Positions 52,759 to 61,380 of a DNA stretch of 64,000 nucleotides are shown piece after piece. Position 1 is the first letter of the stretch, and each line of letters opens with the position of its first letter. Under the pieces are notes generated by a model. It searched no databases, had not been told where the DNA came from, and saw nothing but the letters and a program-made list of their open reading frames with translations. Position numbers and translations under genes: made by a program. The DNA comes from an uncultured Alistipes sp. (GTDB lineage Bacteria > Bacteroidota > Bacteroidia > Bacteroidales > Rikenellaceae), in the NCBI GenBank assembly GCA_900770635.1, contig CAAGLB010000154.1, forward strand, positions 68,431 to 132,430, in the 5' to 3' direction.

Positions 52759-53601
52759 TTATTGTTTTTTTACAAGCTCCTTAGCATCAAGGTCACGCAT
52801 CAAGCGATCAAGCATCTCACGGCCAGCCTCTGGCAAGAGAAGCATCCAGCGTGCGATGATGTTAACCCTGACAAGGTATGAGAGTATGAAGTTGATATTG
52901 AAGAAGTCGAACACAGCAATATCCCATGCCTGCTCCTCACGCACCTTATCGATCTTGCGCTCCTTCTCAACAATATTCTTCTCGTCCGACACAGCCGCAA
53001 TCACGGCATCAATATATTGCAATTCGCCACGAAGACCGAAGTCCGATGATGATGAGCTTTTGAGCTGCTCAACAATCTCGCCGCCACCAACAACAACATC
53101 GCTCACCGAGCGGCCAGCCTCACGAGCAGCCAACGCAGCAGCGATATTGCGTAGGTTACGATCGAACTCACCCCATGCTCTTAGGAATGAGCACTTAGAC
53201 TCAGCAAGGTCACGGTAGTAAGCCTCGAACAAGGCGTGTTCGAATGTATCGTTGATAACATCATCCTCATCACGCTCCTCGTCATCAGCCTCGTTGAAAT
53301 ACTTAACGATCTTAGCTACGTTTGCTGATAGCTCACGATAGTTGCGCTCGCCGAGCATCTTCTCGATCTGCTCACGGCTGAGGTTACCCAGCTCGTTGTG
53401 GCGCTCACGTCCTGCACGATATGCAATAATATTCTCGCAATCGTAGTAGGCGTAAAGCAACTTCACAGCCTCACGATCGCTCTTCGTGAGCTCGGCGAGG
53501 ATCTCGTCGACTATCTCACGAACATTAAATCCCTTGGCATCCGACTCGAGTGACCACTCACGCAAGCCAGCAACCAAATAGTAGTAGTCAGTGGAGAACA
53601 T
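52759..53601 (-). CDS. DUF2764 family V-ATPase-associated protein
   Basis: 280-residue mostly helical protein (FSTDYYYLVAGLREWSLESD at the N terminus, NINFILSYLVRVNIIARWML near the end). It is the DUF2764 family found within V-ATPase operons of Bacteroidota. Its place between E and A is where subunit C is encoded in other operons, and the all-helical make-up fits a C-like (d-like) shaft cap. No other C or F gene is present. Subunit C role is inference. Confidence 0.8.
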   Translation of the reverse strand: MFSTDYYYLVAGLREWSLESDAKGFNVREIVDEILAELTKSDREAVKLLYAYYDCENIIAYRAGRERHNELGNLSREQIEKMLGERNYRELSANVAKIVKYFNEADDEERDEDDVINDTFEHALFEAYYRDLAESKCSFLRAWGEFDRNLRNIAAALAAREAGRSVSDVVVGGGEIVEQLKSSSSSDFGLRGELQYIDAVIAAVSDEKNIVEKERKIDKVREEQAWDIAVFDFFNINFILSYLVRVNIIARWMLLLPEAGREMLDRLMRDLDAKELVKKQ

Positions 53602-53604
53602 GGC

Positions 53605-54216
53605 TTACTTATAAAGCATGTTAGCAACCTTCTCGCGGAGATACTCCTTAAGCAAAGCGTCGAAGCTCTCGTCGGTAAACGAGATGTAGTAACCACCATT
53701 CTTCTCGCCCACCTTAAAGCCGTTCTTAACCTCTGCTGAGTAGCCTACCTCGACACCAGCCTTGAGCAACTCCTGTGACTTAGCAGCAACAGCAGCATCG
53801 AACTCGGCACGCTTAGCCTCTGGGAGAAGTGCTTTAAGAGAGATATCGCCAGCCTGAGCATTCCAATTCTGGGCAACAGCGAGCAACATGTCGCAAACAA
53901 AGTTTACGTCGATAGTAGCAGCCTTCACAGCGTCGCCTGTAGACTTCATGATGATAGCCTCAGCGAGCTCATTCTTAATCTTTGAAAGAGCCTGACGACC
54001 AGCGAGGATAATCTCGGTCATTGCATTCTTTGCGATATCCTCGGCACGTGCCTCTGCTGCCTTAGCGATAGCCTCGGCCTCAGCCTTTGCCTCTGCAACA
54101 ATCTTTGCAGCCTCAGCCTTAGCCTCAGCCAAAAGACGCTCAGCCTCCGAACGACCTTTCTCCAAGCCATCGTTATAGAGCTTTTGGGTAAGCTCCTGAA
54201 GTTTGTTGTTCTCCAT
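53605..54216 (-). CDS. ntpE: V-type ATPase subunit E (peripheral stalk)
   Basis: 203-residue stator subunit. The N-terminal half is one long Ala/Glu/Lys helix (ERLLAEAKAEAAKIVAEAKA) that forms the right-handed coiled coil of the peripheral stalk, and the C-terminal half is a globular alpha/beta cap (YYISFTDESFDALLKEYLRE). It is the first gene of the operon, with a consensus promoter about 105 bp upstream. No partner subunit G/H gene is visible. Confidence 0.9.
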   Translation of the reverse strand: MENNKLQELTQKLYNDGLEKGRSEAERLLAEAKAEAAKIVAEAKAEAEAIAKAAEARAEDIAKNAMTEIILAGRQALSKIKNELAEAIIMKSTGDAVKAATIDVNFVCDMLLAVAQNWNAQAGDISLKALLPEAKRAEFDAAVAAKSQELLKAGVEVGYSAEVKNGFKVGEKNGGYYISFTDESFDALLKEYLREKVANMLYK

Positions 54217-54321
54217 AGTTTTTAGTTTTTAAGTTTATATTTCGTATATTCTCTTAATCTCTGTTTTGCAACTTTGCATCGATCATTTTGGACCTTTTTT
54301 GCATATATCCAAAAATTCTCA

Positions 54322-54351
54322 CAAATTTAATTTTATTTTTTATATATACAA
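54322..54351 (-). promoter_or_regulatory. Promoter of the V-ATPase operon
   Basis: On the minus strand TTG (54351-54349), 19 bp, TAAATTTG (54329-54322). This implies a leader of about 100 nt before the subunit E ATG; the leader is AT-rich with no clear structure. Confidence 0.7.
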
Positions 54352-54412
54352 AGTATCGCCCTACATTTTTTTTGCATTTTTATTAATAATTAAAATATTA
54401 TTGGGCACAGTG

Positions 54413-54442
54413 TTGACATTTCGAATATAATTAGTAACTTTG
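54413..54442 (+). promoter_or_regulatory. Promoter of the ROK kinase gene
   Basis: TTG (54413-54415), 19 bp, TAACTTTG (54435-54442). Only 6 bp separate the box from the ATG, so the mRNA would be almost leaderless. Confidence 0.75.
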
Positions 54443-54448
54443 CCTATT

Positions 54449-55543
54449 ATGAAACAGCAAGACAATTCTCAAAAAATAGTTGTTACGCTCGATGCGGGCG
54501 GTACCAACTTCGTGTTTGGCGCTATGTGCGACGGTAAGCCCGTATGCCAGAGCCTCACACTACCATCTAAGGCACACGACATCGACCTATGCCTTAACGC
54601 TCTGATTAGCGGATTCAAGCAAATTATTGGCTCGCTACCACAACCTCCCGTTGCCATCAGCTTTGCCTTTCCTGGCCCTGCCGACTATCGCAATGGCGTG
54701 ATTGGTGGCTTCTTGCCCAACTTCCCATCGTTCCGTGATGGCGTGGCCCTCGGCCCTATGCTCGAGGAGCACTTCGGTATTCCTGTGTTCATTAATAACG
54801 ATGCTGACCTATTCGCCTACGGCGAGGCTATGGGTGGCGCACTACCACGCATCAACCGCATGCTCGAGGAGGCAGGCTCATCGAAACGCTATCGCAATCT
54901 TCTCGGCTTTACGTTTGGCACAGGATTCGGTTTCGGCTTTGTGATGGATGGCCGCCTTAACCTTGGCGACAACTCATGCGTCGAGACCTTCTGCCTAAAG
55001 CACCGTGACCACCCCGAGTTTATCGTCGAGGATGGCATAGCCATTCGTGCCGTGAAGCGTGTCTATCGTGAGCTTTCGGGCGACGAGCGTGAGCTCGAAC
55101 CTAAGGAGATCTACGACATCGCTGAGGGCAAGTTGGAGGGTAATGCCGAGGCTGCCAAAGAGGCATTTGCAACGCAGGGACGTGTAGCTGGCGATGCGAT
55201 GGCTACGGCAGTAACTCTGATGGATGGTCTTATCGTTATTGGTGGCGGCTTGGCAGGAGCTTCGAAATACTTTATGCCAGCACTCTTGGAGGAGATGCGT
55301 TCGAAAATTAAGACTATGTCGGGCGACACACTCAACCGTGTGCAGATGAATGTCTACAACCTTGATGACAAGGCTGAGTTTGAACAGTTTGCACGTGGCA
55401 ACTCAACAAAGATTAAGGTGTATGGCAGCGACAAGGAGGTGGTCTACGATCCCGAGAAACGAGTGGGCATAACCATCTCGGACATTGGCGCAAGCAATGC
55501 CGTTAACATCGGTGCATATCTCTACGCAATCGACAATATCTAA
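54449..55543 (+). CDS. ROK family sugar kinase-like protein
   Basis: 364 residues, actin-like ATPase fold. The phosphate 1 motif is VVTLDAGGTNFVFGAM near the N terminus; FINNDADLFAYGEA matches the sugar-binding N-D pair; LIVIGGGLAGASKYFMP is the adenosine motif. ROK proteins phosphorylate glucose, N-acetylglucosamine, fructose or related sugars. The zinc motif CxCGxxGC of most ROK kinases is absent. The ATG at 54449 is used; the longer frame starts with TTG in the promoter box. Substrate unknown. Confidence 0.85.
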   Translation: MKQQDNSQKIVVTLDAGGTNFVFGAMCDGKPVCQSLTLPSKAHDIDLCLNALISGFKQIIGSLPQPPVAISFAFPGPADYRNGVIGGFLPNFPSFRDGVALGPMLEEHFGIPVFINNDADLFAYGEAMGGALPRINRMLEEAGSSKRYRNLLGFTFGTGFGFGFVMDGRLNLGDNSCVETFCLKHRDHPEFIVEDGIAIRAVKRVYRELSGDERELEPKEIYDIAEGKLEGNAEAAKEAFATQGRVAGDAMATAVTLMDGLIVIGGGLAGASKYFMPALLEEMRSKIKTMSGDTLNRVQMNVYNLDDKAEFEQFARGNSTKIKVYGSDKEVVYDPEKRVGITISDIGASNAVNIGAYLYAIDNI

Positions 55544-55567
55544 TTAGGATTTCGACTATATTTTCGA

Positions 55568-56332
55568 CTATATCTTAGGCTCCATCACCGACGCTATGCG
55601 AGTAGTTACGGATGACAGGAGCCTATGATTTTTTATGCTTGAAAGCGATGTAAGGCCCATGATGTCGGCAACAAAAATCTCATCGACAACATCCAACGCC
55701 GACTCGGGGATATCTCGCACATATAGACGCTGCCCTATCTTAGCAATGGCCTCGGCAACAACCCTATACTCAACACTATCAAACTCCTTAGGGGTAAACC
55801 ACACCCCTTTGTAATAGACAAACAACGGACGCCAAGGTCGGCTGATGGCATTACCCTTGGCATCTACCCACACGGCCACACAGCCACCCATGTGCATCAC
55901 CTGGCAGTCGGCCATAGCGTCGTTTGCCACGCTAACAGATGTTTGAGCAACAGAGGTAGGATGGTCTATGATAAGGGGCATGCCGACATCACGCTTAGCA
56001 CGCAAATAGCCACCACGACCGTAGCTCGGAATCTCGACCTCGAACGACAACGATGCCGACACATCGAGGCGCATGACAACAGGCACACTCAGCGTACTGC
56101 CCACACGTGATAGTTCGACAAGGCGACGGATGATGCGTTGCGCATCGTTAGCACCGATAACCGAGGCGAAGCCAAAGAGTCTCTCGCTCTCACGGCGCAT
56201 AATGTCGATATGTTGATCGAGGTTGTAGGCTACACCCTCAAGCGTATGTATTCGCTGCATGACATAGGGCAATGGTGTTCGAAACTCCGAGGTCTCGACC
56301 ACCCTACCATCAACCCATGCAAGCAATCTCAT
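55568..56332 (-). CDS. Aminotransferase class IV-like protein, apparently without catalytic Lys
   Basis: 254 residues with the two-domain layout of PLP fold-type IV enzymes (4-amino-4-deoxychorismate lyase, branched-chain and D-amino acid aminotransferases). The N-terminal HIDIMRRESERLFGF matches the HLDRLxxSA region, and the C-terminal IFVADIMGLTSLSSI matches the EVFLTNSxxGI segment. Where the family has a PLP-binding Lys in a K-T-x-x-Y/N motif this protein has VAQTSVSVANDAM, and the following E of the TExxxxN motif is also lost (NAISRPWRPLF). It may be inactive or have changed function. It is the last gene of the murB-tilS-holA unit, 2 bp after holA. Confidence 0.7.
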   Translation of the reverse strand: MRLLAWVDGRVVETSEFRTPLPYVMQRIHTLEGVAYNLDQHIDIMRRESERLFGFASVIGANDAQRIIRRLVELSRVGSTLSVPVVMRLDVSASLSFEVEIPSYGRGGYLRAKRDVGMPLIIDHPTSVAQTSVSVANDAMADCQVMHMGGCVAVWVDAKGNAISRPWRPLFVYYKGVWFTPKEFDSVEYRVVAEAIAKIGQRLYVRDIPESALDVVDEIFVADIMGLTSLSSIKNHRLLSSVTTRIASVMEPKI

Positions 56333-56334
56333 AA

Positions 56335-57417
56335 TTAGCGAATAGTGAAAATTTTGAGTAGCAGCTCTTTGAGCAACTCGCCGCCATCCAAGCCGCCACT
56401 ATCAATACCCTTGCTCTTAGCGTCGTACTCACGCAACAAGCCGAGAATGCCAAACACACGACGGTTGTCCCAGCGGCCTACATTCATCTTAATCTCCCTA
56501 AGAGCAAACATATTATTAACCCTAATCTCACGCATAAGCTCACCATCGGCAGGCAACGGAATACCCTTGCGGCGCTGCTGCCACATGAGATAGTTCAGCA
56601 GAAATAGCTGCTGAAAAAGACTAAACAACACATTAATCGTGAGCGTTATAGGATAGCTCTTGGGGTTATGCGCAAAGTGGTCGGCTATGCGCATGGCACG
56701 TGCCACATCCTGTTTAAGCACCGCATCGTTAAGCTCGAAGGTGTTAAACTCCTTCGACAGGCCGATATACTGCTCGATATGGCCATCGGTCACAGTACGC
56801 TCATTCTCGGGCAACGACACCGACAGTTTCTTAATCTCTTGTGCCATGCGTGACAAATCCATGCCTACATGCTCTTTGAGCATAGCCATAGCCTTAGCCG
56901 TAATCTTCAATCCGCAGGTCGTTATATAGCTATTGAGCCACGCATCGACCTCATAGTCACGAGGACGCACCGACTCGAACACCACGCCATTCTTCTGGCA
57001 ACTCTTATAGAACGACGTACGCTTATCGATGCCCTTACCCTGCTCCTTATTCTTATAGCAGACGACAAGAATGGTGGTTTGCTGTGGCGACGATGTATAG
57101 TGCGACAAGGCATCCAGCTTCGACATCTGCTGCGCCTCACGCACAATGACCACCTGATATGCGCCCATCATCGGCATCTGACGACATAGGTTGACAACAG
57201 CCCCCGCATCGGTATCAAGGCCATAGACCGTAACCTGGTTGAATGCTCGCTCGGCCTCGGTGAGGATACTATCGGACAGAGCGTCGCAGAGGGCATCGAT
57301 AAAAAAGCCCTCGTCGCCCGTAAGCAGATATATAGGTTGAAAGCGGCGAGCCTCAATATCGGACATTAGCGCTCGATACTCGGTCACACAATCAACAAAT
57401 TTCATCGTCTTAGCCAT
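56335..57417 (-). CDS. holA: DNA polymerase III subunit delta
   Basis: Clamp-loader delta subunit that opens the beta sliding clamp. 360 residues. The start FVDCVTEYRALMSDIEARRF is followed by QPIYLLTGDEGFFIDALCDA, the usual HolA opening. Further along are QVVIVREAQQMSKLDALSHY, then MDLSRMAQEIKKLSVSLPEN (conserved LxxLxxELEKL region) and a C-terminal helical collar domain (LFSLFQQLFLLNYLMWQQRR). Its place in a unit with tilS and murB is common in Bacteroidota. Confidence 0.9.
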   Translation of the reverse strand: MAKTMKFVDCVTEYRALMSDIEARRFQPIYLLTGDEGFFIDALCDALSDSILTEAERAFNQVTVYGLDTDAGAVVNLCRQMPMMGAYQVVIVREAQQMSKLDALSHYTSSPQQTTILVVCYKNKEQGKGIDKRTSFYKSCQKNGVVFESVRPRDYEVDAWLNSYITTCGLKITAKAMAMLKEHVGMDLSRMAQEIKKLSVSLPENERTVTDGHIEQYIGLSKEFNTFELNDAVLKQDVARAMRIADHFAHNPKSYPITLTINVLFSLFQQLFLLNYLMWQQRRKGIPLPADGELMREIRVNNMFALREIKMNVGRWDNRRVFGILGLLREYDAKSKGIDSGGLDGGELLKELLLKIFTIR

Positions 57418-57431
57418 ACCAGCATCTAAAT

Positions 57432-58787
57432 TTAAATATTGTCACGCACAACTTTAAGCACACGCTCAGTGCGCTTGGTTATAGCAAACCTATCATCGAG
57501 CCTACGACCAACAACCCAGACAATATCGTCGCCCGACACAAGCACAAACTGTCGGCTCTTCTCGGCCATCGACACCTTCTTATCAATGAGATAATCGCTA
57601 ATCTTCTTACGACCACTCATGCCCAGCGGCTGAAACCAATCGCCCTCGTGCCAACGACGCAGGTGCAACGGATATTTTAGTTTGTCGGCATCTATGAGGG
57701 CCACATTCTCGCCCAAGTCGAGAGTATCGATAAAGTCGATATCGCAATACTGGTAGTAGAGCACCGAGCCACCGACATACGAGCGCAACGTATTACGCTC
57801 AACCATCACCTCGCAGTCGTCATCCTCCGAAACAGGCGACACAACGATATTGCCACGATCGACCACAGCAACCCACTCACGAGCATAAAACCTGCGCCCT
57901 GTGGATTGATTGTCTATGGCATGGCACAGTGCATCGACAACATCGCCCTTAAAGCCATACTCCGAGCTAAGAATCTCGTAGATGACAAAGTTGCGAGGCA
58001 GCGAGTCGTTGATATTCTGCACCTTGATGGTGTGTATATCGCCCGAATGCTCGATGACATCACGCTTGATGATGTTCATAGCCGAGGTAATGAAATCCTG
58101 AGCTTGGCTGAGGCGTGACACGTTGCGGCGCATGATGGTTGTAAACTGCGGCGTAATCTCTTTGAGCATAGGGATAAGGCCGATACGCACCTTGTTGCGC
58201 AGATACTTCGTTGAGCGATTCGACGAATCCTCACGAAAAGGTATGCGGTGCGCCACAGCATAGTCGTGAATATCCTTGCGGTTGGTAAACATCAGCGGGC
58301 GCACAATACGCCCCACATGGTTGGTGATGCCTGTCAAGCCACGCAGGCCTGTGCCTCGTAGCATATTTATAAAGAATGTCTCTATCGAGTCGTTGATATG
58401 GTGGGCAATGGCAATAACCGTGTAGCCATGCTCGTCGCACAGCTCACGAAACCACTGATAGCGCAGACGGCGGGCTGCCATCTCCATCGACTCGCCCGTA
58501 CGCTCCATCTCGGCGGTAGTGTCAAAACGCTTATTGAAAAACTCGACACCGAGTCGCTTTGCCTCGTGCTCAACAAGTTCCTCATCTTCGTCACTCTCCT
58601 TGCCACGCAGCTGGAAGTTACAGTGTGCCACACCAAACTTATATCCCGCAGCCGCCGTGAGCGACATGAGCACCATAGAGTCGACACCTCCCGACACAGT
58701 CAACAACAACTTGTCGTTGTGCGTAAACAGCTCGTTCTCGGCAACATATTTCTCGAACTCGTCGAGCAAAAAAACTCCCTCTTTCAC
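57432..58787 (-). CDS. tilS: tRNA(Ile)-lysidine synthetase
   Basis: Adds lysine to C34 of tRNA-Ile(CAU) so that it reads AUA. 451 residues. The PP-loop is TVSGGVDSMVL (S32-S37), then FGVAHCNFQLRG, RLRYQWFRE and IAHHINDSIETFFINMLRGT. The C-terminal TilS domain contains WHEGDWFQPLGMSGRKKISD, typical of the family. The start is a GTG at 58787; no ATG precedes the PP-loop. It lies 3 bp after murB. Confidence 0.95.
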   Translation of the reverse strand: MKEGVFLLDEFEKYVAENELFTHNDKLLLTVSGGVDSMVLMSLTAAAGYKFGVAHCNFQLRGKESDEDEELVEHEAKRLGVEFFNKRFDTTAEMERTGESMEMAARRLRYQWFRELCDEHGYTVIAIAHHINDSIETFFINMLRGTGLRGLTGITNHVGRIVRPLMFTNRKDIHDYAVAHRIPFREDSSNRSTKYLRNKVRIGLIPMLKEITPQFTTIMRRNVSRLSQAQDFITSAMNIIKRDVIEHSGDIHTIKVQNINDSLPRNFVIYEILSSEYGFKGDVVDALCHAIDNQSTGRRFYAREWVAVVDRGNIVVSPVSEDDDCEVMVERNTLRSYVGGSVLYYQYCDIDFIDTLDLGENVALIDADKLKYPLHLRRWHEGDWFQPLGMSGRKKISDYLIDKKVSMAEKSRQFVLVSGDDIVWVVGRRLDDRFAITKRTERVLKVVRDNI

Positions 58788-58790
58788 CTC

Positions 58791-59804
58791 TTATAAAACA
58801 TTTACCTCTGGCTCAATATCTACGCCAAAATTCTCCTTTACCTTGCCACACACATACCCTGCCAGGCGCATAACATCGCCACCGGTAGCTCCACCATGAT
58901 TCACCAAGACTAATGCCTGGCGGTCGTGAACACCAACCGCTCCATCACGATAGCCCTTCAAGCCCGACTTGTCGATAAGCCAGCCAGCGGCCAGCTTAAC
59001 ATGAGCATCGTTGTTAGGCACAGCGTAGTGAGGCATATCGGGATATGTTTCAAGCAGACGCTCGGCAACAGAGCGCTCGACGATAGGATTCTTAAAGAAG
59101 CTACCAGCATTTCCCAACACCTTAGGATCGGGAAGCTTGCGAGCACGAATTGCGCATATAGCATCACGGATGTTACGAAGCGTTGCACCACCACGACTCT
59201 CCACCTCCGATATTACGTCGCCATAGCCGAGATTAGGCTTAGCAGTGCGGCTCAGGCGGAACTCCACAGCGAGGATTATAACCTTGCCTTTAAGCTCTTG
59301 CTTGAACACGCTCTCACGATAGGCAAACTTGCACTCGGCGTTGCTTAGGCGGACAACACTACGACTCTCTACGTCGAAATACTCGACAACGGTGATAGCA
59401 TCCTTAGCCTCGGCACCATAAGCGCCAATATTCTGCACAGGAGCAGCACCCACCGAGCTGGGTATGGCCGACAGATTCTCGATACCCCACAACCCTTCGC
59501 CAACGCTCCACTCGACAAGCTCATCCCAATCGTGGGCAGCCTCGGCACGGACATCGACATACTCGGGGGTAGAGGCCAAGATAGTTCGCTTGCGGCTAAT
59601 GGGCGTGAACAACACGCCATCGTAGTCGTGCATGAACAGGGTATTGTTTCCAGCACCAAGCACATACCACTTCTTAGGGTTGCACTCGTCGAAATAGCTA
59701 CGCAAATCCTCGGCACACTCAAACTCAACAAGAGTGGCAGCCTGCTGCCTAACGCCAAAACTATTGCGTTCGGCAAGACTTATGTTTGAATAAATTTGTT
59801 TCAT
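58791..59804 (-). CDS. murB: UDP-N-acetylenolpyruvoylglucosamine reductase
   Basis: FAD/NADPH enzyme that reduces UDP-GlcNAc-enolpyruvate to UDP-MurNAc in peptidoglycan synthesis. 337 residues with ISLAERNSFGVRQQ at the start, the FAD motif YVLGAGNNTLFM, the SAIPSSVGAAPVQNIGAYG segment, a YRESVFK loop (type I MurB) and the catalytic Ser in GNAGSFFKNP. The ATG at 59804 aligns with family starts. A -7 box (59809-59816) ends only 4 bp before it, so the mRNA is probably leaderless. tilS, holA and the aminotransferase-like gene follow. Confidence 0.95.
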   Translation of the reverse strand: MKQIYSNISLAERNSFGVRQQAATLVEFECAEDLRSYFDECNPKKWYVLGAGNNTLFMHDYDGVLFTPISRKRTILASTPEYVDVRAEAAHDWDELVEWSVGEGLWGIENLSAIPSSVGAAPVQNIGAYGAEAKDAITVVEYFDVESRSVVRLSNAECKFAYRESVFKQELKGKVIILAVEFRLSRTAKPNLGYGDVISEVESRGGATLRNIRDAICAIRARKLPDPKVLGNAGSFFKNPIVERSVAERLLETYPDMPHYAVPNNDAHVKLAAGWLIDKSGLKGYRDGAVGVHDRQALVLVNHGGATGGDVMRLAGYVCGKVKENFGVDIEPEVNVL

Positions 59805-59805
59805 A

Positions 59806-59837
59806 TTGCAAAGTTAAAATTTTTTTTCGTAACTTTG
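59806..59837 (+). promoter_or_regulatory. Promoter of the DUF4301 gene
   Basis: TTG (59806-59808), 21 bp, TAACTTTG (59830-59837), 59 bp before the ATG. It overlaps the divergent murB box. Confidence 0.65.
59809..59816 (-). promoter_or_regulatory. -7 box of murB
   Basis: TAACTTTG on the minus strand, ending 4 bp before the murB ATG. No TTG at the canonical distance. Confidence 0.6.
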
Positions 59838-59896
59838 AGTGTTCAAACGATATTTAACCCCGCCAACCCGAAAAAACAATTAAAACTTCATATTTT

Positions 59897-61330
59897 ATGT
59901 TTAATCAGAACGACATTGCTCAGATTGAGGCTCGAGGTTTGAGTCTTGCTGAGGTAGAGCGACAGATTGAAAATTTCCGCAATGGCTTCCCTTCACTCCC
60001 TGTACGACGTGCTGCATCGGTTGGCGACGGAATCCTACGACTCGATGACGAGGCACTCAAAACTGCTGAGCAGCGCTACGAGGCTAAGCGTGGCGAGCTA
60101 CGCACCATAAAGTTTGTGCCAGCATCGGGTGCTGCAACACGCATGTTCAAAGAGTTGTTCGAGTATGTCAACGAGGATAAGCGCACTGCGGGCATCGACA
60201 AGCTAATCACCAACCTCGAGAAGTTCGCATTCTTTCCCGAGTTGGCGAAATACCTAAAACCACAAATCGACGACAAGGATGTTGTGCGCAACATCATCGT
60301 AGATGGCTTGGAGTATGGCGCAAAGCCTAAGGGCTTGGTGACGTTCCACGCCTACAAGGAGGGCAACCGCAAGCCTGTGGAAGAGCACTTGGTGGAGGCA
60401 GCGTTGTATGCATCAAATGGTGAGCATGCAGCAATACACTTCACCGTGTCGCCCGAGCACCAAGAGGGTTTCGAGGCATTGCTACGTGAGCGCCAGAGCC
60501 ACTACGAGGCAAAGTTCGGTGTTAAGTTCGACGTCACATTCTCGCAGCAGAGCCCAGCGACCGACACCATCGCCGTGAATCCCGACAACACCCCATTCCG
60601 CACTGACGATGGCAAACTACTATTCCGCCCATCGGGACATGGAGCACTCATTGCCAACCTCGATAAGCTCGATGCCGACATCATCTTTGTGAAGAACATC
60701 GACAACGTGACTACCGACCAGCGCAAGGCCGACACCATAACCTATAAGCGTGTGCTTGCTGGCGAGCTACTACGCCTTCAGGAGCGTTCGTTCGAGCTGC
60801 TTAGGGCTATAGACCGAGGCGAGGATATCAAGGCTGAGGCTGTAGAGTTCCTACGTGATGAGCTATGCTGCAAGCTGCCTAACGACGCATCTTTGGAGCT
60901 TGTGCGCCAGAGCCTCGACCGTCCTATACGCATCTGCGGCATGGTTAAGAATGAGGGCGAGCCTGGTGGTGGCCCATTCTGGGTGGGTGACGACCTTGGC
61001 CGTGAGCAGCTACAAATTGCCGAGTCGAGTCAGATTGCCAAGGAGGATGCCCACCTAATGAAGGAGGCTACACACTTCAACCCCGTTGACTTGGTATGTG
61101 GCGTTATGCGCTACGACGGTACTAAGTACGACCTAACAAAGTATACCGATCCTAAGACGGGCTTTATCTCATCGAAGTCGGCAGGTGGTCGTGAGCTACG
61201 TGCTCAGGAGCTTCCAGGCTTGTGGAATGGCGCAATGGCTAATTGGAACACCATATTCGTCGAGGTGCCAATCTCAACCTTCTCACCCGTCAAGGTAGTC
61301 AACGATCTACTCCGCCCCGAGCACCAATAG
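59897..61330 (+). CDS. DUF4301 family protein with nucleotidyltransferase-like motifs
   Basis: 477-residue cytoplasmic protein of the DUF4301 family, found in Bacteroidota. KFVPASGAATRMFKELFEY (about 72-90) resembles the glycine/arginine NTP-binding loop of GT-A nucleotidyltransferases. LFRPSGHGALIANLDKLDAD (about 240-260) and IIFVKNIDNV (about 261-270) resemble the GGHG/GNGG and hN(I/V)DN segments of UDP-sugar pyrophosphorylases. This suggests sugar-nucleotide synthesis, but no experimental function is known to me. It has its own promoter. A hairpin and an SLH-like protein gene follow. Confidence 0.8.
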   Translation: MFNQNDIAQIEARGLSLAEVERQIENFRNGFPSLPVRRAASVGDGILRLDDEALKTAEQRYEAKRGELRTIKFVPASGAATRMFKELFEYVNEDKRTAGIDKLITNLEKFAFFPELAKYLKPQIDDKDVVRNIIVDGLEYGAKPKGLVTFHAYKEGNRKPVEEHLVEAALYASNGEHAAIHFTVSPEHQEGFEALLRERQSHYEAKFGVKFDVTFSQQSPATDTIAVNPDNTPFRTDDGKLLFRPSGHGALIANLDKLDADIIFVKNIDNVTTDQRKADTITYKRVLAGELLRLQERSFELLRAIDRGEDIKAEAVEFLRDELCCKLPNDASLELVRQSLDRPIRICGMVKNEGEPGGGPFWVGDDLGREQLQIAESSQIAKEDAHLMKEATHFNPVDLVCGVMRYDGTKYDLTKYTDPKTGFISSKSAGGRELRAQELPGLWNGAMANWNTIFVEVPISTFSPVKVVNDLLRPEHQ

Positions 61331-61380
61331 GTCTATGGCTTAGCGAGTATACTAAGAACGATATCAATGATTACAAACAA

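Noticed and set aside
55551..55573. Two 11-bp copies of TTCGACTATAT between the ROK and aminotransferase-like genes
   Set aside because: Short, spans a stop codon, forms no hairpin; no sign of function.
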